Origin: Limnomonas spitsbergensis
Lineage: Eukaryota; Chlorophyta; Chlorophyceae; Chlamydomonadales
Reading direction: 5' to 3'
DNA: 64,000 nt
NCBI GenBank assembly: GCA_037349105.1
Contig: JAYJMM010000097.1
Span: forward strand, 124,001 to 188,000
Shown here: positions 20,568 through 31,178 of the stretch, in pieces
Layout of the letters: each line of letters begins with the position of its first letter
How positions within the stretch are numbered: the stretch's first letter is position 1
The notes under the pieces: model-generated
Told to the model about the DNA's origin: nothing
What the model saw: only the letters and a program-made list of their open reading frames with translations
Database searches by the model: none
Program-made: the position numbers and the translations under genes

Positions 20568-23500
20568 CTATTTCATAGCTGGCAAGAGCCTGCCCGGCGT
20601 TTGTGGGCGTGACGGCAGCGTGTTGCCGCCAATGCTACTAGGTGCAACCTTGCTGTATACGTGCCCCCCCCTATTCAGCTGCTGTTGTTGCTGTTGCTGC
20701 GGGGCGTCCTCCAAGGCTGGCACAGACATGGTCCGCCTACAAGACCCCATGTCCGGCGGAGGTCTGCACCACAGGAATGAACAACAGCAGTTATAGATCT
20801 AGGGAACAGGATACAGATCTAGGGAGCAGTGTCAGATCTAGGGAGCTGGAAACAGATCAAGCCGGATTGTACTAAAAAGGTAGCAGGATACGGCACAGGT
20901 TAAGCCTGATTTTACCACCAAGGTAGAATGAGACAGCACGATACGGCACAGATTTGACCGGATGTTGCTACCGCGCTTAAGATTTGACAGACTAGATATG
21001 TAGCCTAGTTGGACATCCTCAGGCACATCCTCAGGCACATCCTCAGGCACATCCTCAGGCACATCTGGAAGTCCTGGAAGGCCCCATAAATGGCGGAAAC
21101 AGAAATCCGAAAGGGAAGACCCCCATGGGACAGGACCATGCCATTGATTTGGCGCACGGCGGCCTCAGGAGCCGCTCACCTATTTGATGTAATCACAAGG
21201 CAAGCCTCGGCCCCCACCGGGCCGCCCGCTCTCACGCCGCGCGAAAACGGTGCCCCCGTTGCCGCGCCCCAGAACTTGAACGCCGCAGACTGCAGGTGCT
21301 GCTGCTGCGCTCGGATGCCCCCTCCAGCAGCCAGAGGCGAGCGTGAAGCCGCAGGAGCTGAGGGGCTTGCTCGGGGGCCTGTTAAGCCTGCTAGGTTGCT
21401 GGACGGGCCAGCTAGGAGGGAAGGCTGGCTGCCTAATCCTGGCTTACTGGAGGGCCTGGCAGCGATCATGGCGGGCAGCTCCAGGGGCAATGGTCTCTGA
21501 GTAGTACCTGCTCCATTGCCGGATTGCGCCTTTCCCCTGTTGGTGAGGCGGAACAAAACCATGCGTCAGGGGTGGCCCTGAAGTATAACGATACAGCATT
21601 ATGGTTATGCCGGATTGTGCTACCAAGGTAGCATGATACGGCGCAGGTTATGCCGTTTTGTACTGTCAAGGTAGCATGATACGGTGCAGGTTACGCCGGA
21701 TTGTGCTACCAAGGTAGCATGATACGGTGCAGGTTACGCCGGATTGTACTGCCAAGGTAGCATGATGCGGCGCAGGTTCTGCCGTTTTTTACTGCCAAGG
21801 TAGCATGATACGGCGCAATTTATCCCGGATTGTACTGCTAAGGTAGCATGATGCGGCACAGTACGGCACAGGTTAATTCTGTTACCGTGGTTGCCAATTT
21901 GCCATGTTGGCAGTCCCGAGATCAGCCCGGTGCACTCAGCTGAAGCACCACACGGCTGAGCATTCAGCAGGACCCAGCGGGTATGCACCGTTCTAGACTC
22001 AGCTGAAGCATCCAAATAAACGGTATGTGGTAGAATAACTCATCCAGAGTTCTCCACATTTATAGAGCCCGTGGTTCGCCTTCGAACTGGCTCTTAAGTG
22101 CACAGATTTAACCAGGAGGCAATGCAGAAACACATGCAAACACACATAACGCGGTTGGCCCATCCTTGGCCTGCCCATTCGAAACCGCAATGCTGCAATC
22201 ACCAGCATTTAAAGTATGTGTGCACATGCTGCAACAGCTCAATCGTTATGACTGCCTGGCTTGCATTTAAGCAGTAGGCCTTGCAGAACAGACACACATA
22301 CATAACGTGGTTGGCCCACCCTTGGCTGGCCCTACTAACCCGCAATGGGTGAGCATTGCGTGCACGCTGGAACCGGTTAGGAATGCCTGGCACACACTGG
22401 CACTGTCAGCTCACCCTCAGACCCATTGAATACAAATCATTTAACAGCAACAAACACGGGGACAAACGCTTAGGGGGACCAAAACATGCGAAAAACACAA
22501 AGCAAAACACAAATTCGGTTGTCCTTTCTAGAATGAACACATTTGTCATACGGTACACTCATACCATATGCCTAAAACATGCAAAACCACAGAGAGAGCT
22601 GAAGCTGAAATTCAGTTGGCTGTCCTTCAGTTGTCCCCCCAGAAGAAAAGATACCGGTGTGCCAAGGGAGGAGATATTTACTCTTCACCCTAAACCTTAA
22701 CCTCAAAACTTTGTTTTTGTCCTCCCGGTATGCTCGGACACCAAGAGGGCCAGCAGCTCACCTGATGGGGCTGTCAGGGGAGCTCTGGCACTCATAGCTC
22801 TGAGGGCCCTGGCAGGACCGCGTCACCAGGCGCAGCGGGGAGCCAGGCGGAAGCTGCGGGGAGCCGGGCGGAAGCTGCAGGGAGCCAGGAGGAAGCTGCT
22901 GGGTGCTGGGCGGCGGTTGTGGGGCGCCGGGCGGCGGTAGCGCGGCGGCGCCTCTCTGCGCCCTGCCCGGCAGTGGGCGTCCCGTTTCGCCTCCAGCCTC
23001 GGAGCCGAGATACAGCACTACCTGCCCACTAGGCTGACGGGATCTGCAGGGAGGGCGGCATGAAAAAATGGATGGGATCGGAAATCTCGGAGAGAGGGGC
23101 CAGGAATGCTGGAGCTGGGCGGAGCGGGGGGCAGAACGGGAGTGAAGTGGGGCCAATGATGCGGGAGCGGGGCGGAGCGAAGCAAACCGGGAGTGAAGTG
23201 GGGCCAATGATGCTGGAGCGGGGCGGAGCAAAGCGAAGCGGGAGTTAAGTGGGGCCAATGATGCTGGAGCGGGGCGGAGCGGGGGGCAGAACAGGAGCAG
23301 GGCAGGGCCTGTGATGCTGGCGGGCAGAACGGGAGCAGAGCGGTACCCGAGCGGGGGGCAGAACGGGAACAAGGCAGGGCCAATAATGCAGGCAGGCAGA
23401 ACGGGAATGGGGTGGGCACCAGAGCGGGTAGAACGGGAGCGGGGCAGGACAGGAGCGGGCAGAACGGGGTGGGCAGGGGCCAGTTTTGTGGGCGGGTATA

Positions 23501-26500
23501 ACGGGGTCGGACACCGGAGCGGGGCAGAATGGCGACGGTGGCGGCTAAGCATGAGCTCTACAACACAATAACACATTAGTACATCATTCGGGAATCTCTC
23601 GTAGAGGAATTGACACTGGCAGGAGCAGTAGCTCTTACCAGTATCAAATTTCTCACTGCAGTATACCAGTTGCTGATCTGCTCTCAGTAGAAATATAACA
23701 CCGGTACGAGGCTACCGCACCACTTCATTCCCTTTTATTCCCCACCCCTTCCTAGGTTACAAGTTTCCCGGCTGCCCAAGTCACCCCTTCCTAGGTTACA
23801 AGTTTCCCGGCTGCCCAAGTCACCCCTTCCTAGGTTACAAGTTTCCCGGCTGCCCAAGTCACCCCTTCCTAGGTTACAAGTTTCCCGGCTGCCCAAGTCA
23901 CCCCTTCCTAGGTTACAAGTTTCCCGGCTGCCCAAGTCACCCCTTCCTAGGTTACAAGTTTCCCGGCTGCCCAAGTCACCCCTTCCTAGGTTACAAGTTT
24001 CCCGGCTGCCCAAGTCACCCCTTCCTAGGTTACAAGTTTCCCGGCTGCCCAAGTCACCCCTTCCTAGGTTACAAGTTTCCCGGCTGCCCAAGTCACCCCT
24101 TCCTAGGTTACAAGTTTCCCGGCTGCCCAAGTCACCCCTTCCTAGGTTACAAGTTTCCCGGCTGCCCAAGTCACCCCTTCCTAGGTTACAAGTTTCCCGG
24201 CTGCCCAAGTCACCGGATTGTCCAAGATGACAGATTTACCTCCTTTCATTCACTTACTTCCCAGTCGGCCCAAGCCACAAGGGACCCCGGGTGATATGCC
24301 CAGGGCAGGACTCCACGAAACCTTTTCCCCCCTCTCACTCACTGAGCAATATGTCGGCCCACTGCCGGCTTGTCGCTCCCACCCACCGCCGGCATCCACC
24401 CTTCAGTACTGAGGCATGAGCCGTCCCGCCCGCCGCGAATGGGCGGAAGCATCACCATCCCATTGAGGTGGCAAACTGCTAGGCGGTGCGCCGCACGGGC
24501 CTGCTGCTGGGAATGCTGCCTCGTCATCGTCAGCTCTAAGGAGCCCCCAGCCGCCACAACAGCCGCCGCTGCAGCCTCCAGACCCACTGCCGCACCCACA
24601 GAGAAAGCTCTGAGATGCTGTCTCCCGCGGCCATCCCGGAGCACGCCACCCTTCAGCACCATAGAGTCCACGGATCCCGCTCTGTGCCTTCCTGGATCCG
24701 ACTTAGATCCAAAGATCAGTTCAGCGCCGCCGCCGCCGTCACTGTCATTCCCTGCCGGGTACCCTCGCCCCAGGTGGCCGTCCTCCCCTTCAGGGCCAAA
24801 GCGCACCCTCCCCTGCCGCGCCTGCCGGCCGCTGAGCTGCACGTCAGATGGCATCTGAGGCAACGGCAGGCCAGCCTGCGCATACAGTGCTGACTGCCGG
24901 ACCTGCATCGCCCTTGGATCCCCAGCCACGCCCGGATCTCGGATCCTACCAGGATCTAGATCTATAGGGTTTTTGCTCGACCTGAACGCAGTACCGTCCC
25001 AAGTGCGCCGGCGGCGGCTGGGCTTGTCCGGAATCGAGAAATCCCCCCCCCAGGACCCAGCTTCACTATCCGCTGCCACCTCGGAGGGCCCGATGTTGAT
25101 CCTCATCGGCAAAGTTAGGCGCCTCATCGGCGCCATCACGCCCGCCTTCAAGCGCTCAGCAGCCGTAACAAGCCCTGCCTCCAATCCACTCGGCGCTGCC
25201 CCCGCTGCCTCTGCCGCCTCAGCCTCAGCCTGTGTTGCTGCCGCTGCTGCTTTTGCCGCTGCTTCTGCGGCTGCCTTGGCTTTCAACACGCGGTAGGCCT
25301 GGTCCGATAGCAGAGCAACCTGAATCACGAGGTTGGGAGGCAAGGTGTGGGTGGGGTGGGGGACAGGGTGTGAGACGGGGTGAGGAGCAGGGTGGCCAGG
25401 AATGTGTGAGGCATGGTGTGGACGGGATGTGGGAAAGGGTGATCAGGAGTTTGTGAGTTAAGGTGGGGACTGGATGGGAAGGGTCATGAACAGGGGGAGG
25501 GCGACAATCCTAAAAGCACCATGTCTCTGCTGAGCAGGCCATCTGCTTGCTGATCTCAGATTCTCAGCCAATGAAGCTGAACCCCGAGCCCTAAGCCCAC
25601 ACCTACTTGCTGACCTCAGCCTTCTACAAAGGAAACCCGAAATCCTAAGCTCTCCTGCTTGCTGATCTCAGCCTATTTAAAGCTTAACCCTAAACTCTAA
25701 GCCTAACCCCAAGCGTAACCCCAAGCCTAAGCCCACCTCCTCGCTAATCTCAGGTTACCTGAAGCTAAACCATTCACACTTAGCCCACCAACTTGCACAT
25801 TGCAGTCTGCTTTAAACGAAACCTAAACCTTGAGCTCACCTACTTGGGCCTGAGCCTTTAACCTCTAAACCCTCAGCCCACCTGCTCGCTGATCACAGCC
25901 TAATTAAACCCTCAACCCTAAGCTCACCTACTTTTGTCTGAACCCTAAACTCTAAGCCCACCTGCTTGCTGATCTCAGCCGCCATCTCCTCCGACCCGCT
26001 TGACCACACAATGTTGTTGAAGGCCCCGAGGCCCCGCCCCAGCAGGTTCTGGAGCATCTCTTCCCCGGCGCTGAAGCCCTTAGCCTGCTGCCTAACCGGC
26101 ACAGGCCTCCGACCCCATCCACGCTGCGGTATCCCCGCCCGCCCGTCGGCCGGGTCCCTTCCAATCATAGATGACGATGCGTAGGCGACCTTCTCCTTGG
26201 GCGTCATCCCAGCGAGGCCGAGGGGCGGGCCGGCATTTCCGTCGGCGGGGATCTTCACGCGCAACGCGCCTCCGGCCGCGTCGAAACCCGCTGGGCCCCG
26301 CCCGCCCTGCTCGTTTGTAGATCTGTTAGCGATCGATGGATCCATGTGTGCTAGGAGATCTGCTGGATCCCCGCCTCCGGTCCGCAGGATGCGCGTGATG
26401 TCCGACAAGAAGTCGGAAAGCATGCCGGTGATGTTTCCCGCCTTCATGGCCTTGGCCACGATCCGGGTCTGACTCCGATACCTGCACCAGCACAGCAGGG

Positions 26501-29500
26501 CATTTTGCAGCGGTTTAGGCTGTATTAGGGTCTGGCTCCGATACCTGCACCAGCACAGCAGGACAATGCAGTGGTTAGGCAGCAGGCTCAATGTAGGTTA
26601 GTTCAAGCCCCAACCCTTGCATCCGCGTTGAGTGGTGGAAGAGATATTGCGGTATCCTAGCAGTAGCTAGCACCAACTACTGCCACCAACTAGGGCCAGG
26701 AATGCAATCACGTCTGTGGAGGGCATGACGTTTCCAACCTTTTGCTTGGGCAGGACTTTGTAACATTTCATTATTTATATTTAATCGTCTGTTGAGGGCA
26801 TGGCCTTCCCTGAACAGCTTACTCTATGGCTAGGTCAGCACCTTGTAGTATTTCAATATTTACTATTGAATCATACGCGCAGTCCCGTGAATAAGACCTG
26901 CGTCCATGTTCCTCCTCCCACGCCCTGCACCCCAGCACCCAGCTGCCCCGTCCTCATGCATCCATCACCCTAGCCACCCACGTACTTTCTCCACCATCAC
27001 ACATCACCCAGCTGCCTCTTCTCCTGCGTCCTGCTCCCAGAACCCTAGCATCCAGCACCCTAGCGTCCAGCACCTCTTGGCCCTTCCCCCCTACCCCCTG
27101 CACCCCCCTGAACTGATAGACCACAGCCTGTACTGCACCCCACCCCCCCTCCCTACCCCATACCCCCTGCACCCTTGCCCCCCCTACCCCCCTGTACTGC
27201 CCCCCGCCCTCCCTACCCCGTCCCCCTACCCCCTGCACCCCCAACGACTGATAGACCATAGCCTGCACTGCACCCCACCCTCCCTGCACCCCCCCCTACC
27301 CCCTGCACCCTCCCCCCCCCCCCCTCCCCCCAGCACCCCCCGGCACCTGATGGACCACAGCCTGCGCTCATCCTCTGTCTGCATCTGCCTGCGGAGGCGG
27401 AAGGTGCGGAAGGCGCGCTGAATGGTCGTCGCGGCAGTCACCTCCCGGTCAAACATCTCCAGAAGATACACGTACTTGGGTTCATGGCTACTGCTCATGC
27501 GCTTACGGAGGGTCTGTGAGAGCAGCAGGGACAAGGACTGGTGAGAGATGATAAATGAAATCGCCAGATGAGAGTGGTACCGGTAGTGAAGCGCATGTCA
27601 CCATGAAGGCGCCTGAAGTGGGTCTGCCAGTCTAGGGGGGTCTGTGGGCATGCTAGGGATGGAGGGAGGCCAGGAGTGTCTTTAAGCATGACAGGGATTG
27701 AGAGGATCTACGAGAAGCGTTGAGTGCACAGGGCTTAGGGGGCTGTGAATAAGGTAGGGTTAATTTATCTGTCCTCTACTGAGGATGTGCTCAGCCTTCC
27801 CTCATAATTACTGACGCTGCTTTTGTGTTATGACTCCCTCGCCAGGGGTGAGAGATTCATGACACAAAATTGTTCCATTGTGTCGAAATTTGGTCGGGAA
27901 TTTAGAGTTTTGGTCGATGATTGCCTGAGGGCAGCGTTGTAGAAAATTAATTAATTAAACCCTGGTCCTGCCACCGTTGCCTCCTGACACTGGCGCACCT
28001 GAGGCAGTACAGACCACCCAATACACTGAGGCAGTATGCTCAACCTGACTACAACGGGGCGCATCAGGCGAGCCGGCACATTCAACAATTGGGCATGCTT
28101 ACCCAGCCTACCCAAGCATATTAATGCGGGGCTGTGGTGGTTTATCTCGCCGGACTTCAAAGAGGGCACATCAGGCGTATCGGCTTACTTATCAGCTTAC
28201 CCAGCTCGCCCAGAGACAATGATGCGGATCTGAGGCTGCTTATTACATATAAACCATGAAGGGGCGCATCTGCCTGCCGGCATGCTTAGGAGCCATTGCT
28301 AAGCAGGATTGTGAGTGGCGCACTCATTATTTTGCTCAGCACGTCCACAGGGAATACGACACCGGGCATGCTGGCACACTCACTAGTTTTCCTACCATGT
28401 CCTGCATACCTTGGGGATGGCGGTCACAAAAGGTCCCCCCCCTTCTGCATAGCATGTCCAAAGAATGCTGCATTATTTCAAAGGGGTTAAAAGGGGGCAT
28501 GCCTGTGTACTCACCATTTTCCCTAGCATGTCCAAGGACTGCTGCATGACTTGCAACTCCCGGGTGGTGGAGGGTAGCGGGATATCATCGGGCAGGCCCA
28601 TTTGAAGAGCCTTGAACTTCTGCGAGGGCAGCAGGAAGGTTCAGTGACGGGGCCATGTGGGGAGGATGGGAAGGCGGAGAAGATCGAGGCCATTGTTTTT
28701 GTAAGAGGTTGCTGAGACGTACCATTGTAAGAGGTAGCTGCAAGATGCCTGGGGGGATGGGGAGATTAGTGAGGCAAGTCTGGGATGTCGGGACAGAGGT
28801 GAGAGATGGGTTGAGAAAGGAGCTTCCATGCCAGCATCCTACACACCAGCCCCTTGCATCCCCCCCCCCCCAAACACCACCACAACACTGACACCCTCAT
28901 CGCTTAATCTATGTGAAGAGAGATACACAGCAGGTGCCCCAGCCTCCATCACGTAAGACCCCTGGCCATGCCAACCACCTCGCACACCTTCATCGCCCAG
29001 TCGACGTGCACGCATTGATCGTCGTCACAAAGCGCCGCGCCGCGAGTGTCGCTGCTGCTGATTGTTTGCTCAGTCATGTTACGGAAGCGCTCCACCCTCG
29101 GCGCCGACAGCAGCATCAACGGAGCCACCCCGTCACTCAAGATTCGTGCCGCCGCCGTCGCCGCTGCTTCCGCCGAGCCGCCGCCGTCGCCGCCGCCTCG
29201 GCTGCGGAGGAGGAAGTCAGCCCGGCCTTGGTAAGTCGGGGGCCCTGGCAGAGGCTGCCTTGGAGATAACAGCCTTCCCTCTGAAGAGGCCTCTGCCGTC
29301 CTGCTGGGCACACCCCGCGGATGACGACGGAAGGAGGCGGATAAAATCCCTGTTGGGACTAGCGTGCGTACAGGACTACCACCGCCACCACCGCCACCAC
29401 CACTGCCACCGTCACCACCTCCACCGACGCCACCACTGCCACTGCCACCATCACCGCTATCATCGCCATCACCACTGCCACCGCCACCGTCAGCCCCATC

Positions 29501-30058
29501 AAAGCCTCTGGCCTCTGCCGCCTCGCTGTGGTTGCTAGGACTCCCCGTCAGCAGGGCCGGCAGCTCCAAATTCAGCTTGTCTGGACAGCCGGGCTGCCCG
29601 TCCTCAATGAGCCCACTGGCAGCAGGGAGGAGACCAACAGGGGATGGCAGCGCCTGTTCGTCGTTTCTACCGATAGGGCCAGCAGCAGAATGCATGCTGG
29701 CTGGATGTGTGTCACCTCCGCCCCTGCTGCTGTCGCTGCTGTTGCTGCTGCCGGTGCTGGCTGGGGCCTCGGGTGGTGTCATGGAAGTCCCTCCCTCATC
29801 CTGCTTTTCTTCCCTGCTGGGAACCCATGCGGTTGCACTGCTGATGTTGCGGTGTGGGTCAGCTCCGCCGCTGCTCTCAGTCGCCTCTGCCACAAGCTGC
29901 TCCCCATCCACCCCCTGCTCATCAGAGCTGCCATCCCATGACAAGCCAGCAGCAGCCTGACAGGCTGGCAGCCCAGCAGGCCCTTGCCGCATAACCCCTG
30001 TCCTTGCGATGATAGTGCACGCCATATGGGGGACGCGCTCCCTTGCCTCAGTCATCAT
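20568..30058 (-). CDS. IQ-motif protein, eight exons, about 1192 aa
   Basis: Phase-consistent exons (minus strand order): 28988-30058, 28515-28619, 27347-27513, 25962-26481, 24387-25319, 22762-23033, 21180-21494, 20568-20763. An in-frame stop lies 25 codons before the ATG. Exon 1 is Ser/Gly-rich with a poly-Gly/Asp tract. Exon 3 holds ATTIQRAFRTFRLRRQ, an IQ calmodulin-binding motif. Exon 5 begins with an Ala-rich helix (AKAAAEAAAKAAAAA). Exons 6-8 are Pro/Gln-rich, with LPPGS repeats and a Q7 run. No catalytic domain was recognised; a calmodulin-binding scaffold is an inference. The least certain join is exon 5 to 6: if not spliced, the frame stops at 24339. Introns are full of minisatellites that copy exon ends. 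Confidence 0.65.
20865..20960. repeat. Two degenerate copies of the 43-bp intron minisatellite
   Basis: GCCGGATTGTACTAAAAAGG...GATACGGCACAGGTT and a diverged second copy, in the last intron of the IQ gene. The same unit fills the preceding intron. Confidence 0.7.
21012..21063. repeat. 12-bp tandem repeat (CACATCCTCAGG)
   Basis: About four copies in the last intron of the IQ gene. Confidence 0.85.
21600..21870. repeat. 43-bp minisatellite, about six copies
   Basis: The unit reads GCCGGATTGTGCTACCAAGG then TAGCATGATACGGCGCAGGT. It lies in the intron between exons 6 and 7 of the IQ gene; related copies are at 20865-20960. Confidence 0.85.
23075..23520. repeat. Purine-rich minisatellite (GGAGCGGGGCGGAGC-type)
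   Basis: Irregular copies of GGGCAGAACGGGAGC and a longer unit with GGGGCCAATGATGCTGGAGC. On the minus strand it forms a pyrimidine-rich tract ahead of the exon 6 acceptor of the IQ gene. Confidence 0.8.
23743..24210. repeat. 39-bp x12 perfect tandem array
   Basis: Twelve apparently identical 39-bp units (CACCCCTTCCTAGGTTACAA, then GTTTCCCGGCTGCCCAAGT) sit in the proposed intron 5 of the IQ gene. Because 39 is divisible by 3, the array is open in several frames, including a 13-residue repeat on the minus strand (GSRETCNLGRGDL). Confidence 0.95.
25530..25962 (-). repeat. Diverged copies of the exon 4 splice donor in the IQ-gene intron
   Basis: On the minus strand the exon 4 end GAGATCAGCAAGCAG and its donor GTGGGCTTAG recur about seven times, for example near 25546, 25602, 25650, 25740 and 25882, at roughly 50-90-bp spacing, separated by (T)TTAGGGTTTA-like sequence. 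Confidence 0.75.
26471..26580 (-). repeat. Duplicated splice acceptor of exon 4, IQ gene
   Basis: GCTGTGCTGGTGCAG and the exon start GTATCGGAGYCAGACCC occur at 26471-26495 and again about 61 bp upstream on the minus strand. Translation shows the same RYRSQT twice. Confidence 0.85.
27100..27347 (-). repeat. Exon 3 end of the IQ gene repeated into its C-rich intron
   Basis: The exon end AGGCTGTGGTCCATCAG and its G-rich donor flank recur as GGCTATGGTCTATCAG (about 27250) and GGCTGTGGTCTATCAG (about 27115), separated by CCCCCTACCCCCTGCACCC tracts. Confidence 0.8.
28350..28515 (-). repeat. Exon 2 donor region of the IQ gene, partially triplicated
   Basis: The exon end GGACATGCTAGGGAAAATG with its donor GTGAGTACACAGGCATGCC is echoed by GGACATGGTAGGAAAACTAG and TGAGTGTGCCAGCATGCCC near 28360-28405, and by GCATTCTTTGGACATGCTAT near 28450. 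Confidence 0.75.
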
Positions 30059-31178
30059 GAAGCTGCTGATGCCGGCAGCGACCCTGCTGCTGATACTCCT
30101 TGCCGTTTCGACTACAACTGCAGCTGCACGTTACTGGTGATCGCTTCTGCCGCCAATAACCCCGCCGCTGCTGCTGCAATAACCCGCCACGGACCGACCG
30201 CTATCGTGAATAGCCGATGGCCACCTGGTGCTGGCGGGTACGCACGTGTACCTGGCTTCGACTGGCAAGCGATCGATGAGGCAGTGCTGATTTTGCCTCT
30301 GCTAGATTGCCGATGTTTTGCTGCTCTTCGCTTCCGTGGCGGACAAAACGCTTTCGTCGCCCTTAAGGTAGGTCAGCGGGTGGCCCAGGACCTGTTGCCC
30401 TCGATGTGCATTCGTCATTCTGCTTTATCTCGGCTATTTCTGGAGGCGAGCACGCGCATTAGAACTATCTTAATGTGTAGTTAAGAACTGGGTGCGAATG
30501 TTGCCACTATCCGACAGTGCGTCTGCGGCGTCAGTTGCAAGGCTCAGAAGGCATAACCGGTACGACCAGGTAACCACCAGACGAAACAACACGCACTAAA
30601 AACAGTTACTGACTACGGTACACTCAAGTTCTCTCCCCAAGAAATCAAAAATCCGTAGAATCCAGTTGGATACATAAAACCTAGTTGGCTGACTAAGGCG
30701 CTACGGCTGATGGAATTTGAAGGGAAACACAAGTTCACAGCGGCGGGTTCCTAGCTGGATGGCAACAAAGTGTACCGTGCGGCTGTTCCGTTCCTTCCTG
30801 GGAAGTCGGGCAGCTTGGGGCGACGAAAGATCGTAACGGGGCCGAACGAATCAACCGGACGCCCTCGTGTCGAGCGACGTCACGGTTGTCGGCTTACCCA
30901 ACGACCGATTCGGCCCGCTGAAATCAGAAGAAGTATACACATGTCTTGAGACTACACACAAATATAAATATATCAGCAGAGCCACGATTGGACTTATACA
31001 ACAGCTACCCACCGGCCCTCCCAGTCTGCCAGCTTCACTGCTCCAGGGAGCACGTTTATGACACCAACTGGCAAAGCTTTATCTGAAGCTTTATGGGATT
31101 TTTGTGTTTGGCACAATGCCCGGGGGGTCGTGACATGCATGCCACGAAGCATGCAGGAGCATGCATTAATACTCATCC

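Noticed and set aside
22758..23576. 272-aa Pro/Ala-rich ORF
   Set aside because: Only 22762-23033 fits as an exon; the rest is the purine-rich minisatellite read on the minus strand.
23735..24208. 157-aa repeat protein (GSRETCNLGRGDL repeats)
   Set aside because: It exists only because the 39-bp array is open in frame; there is no non-repeat coding sequence, and it lies in a proposed intron.
23743..24210. CRISPR-like array
   Set aside because: The units are contiguous with no spacers, in a eukaryotic intron.
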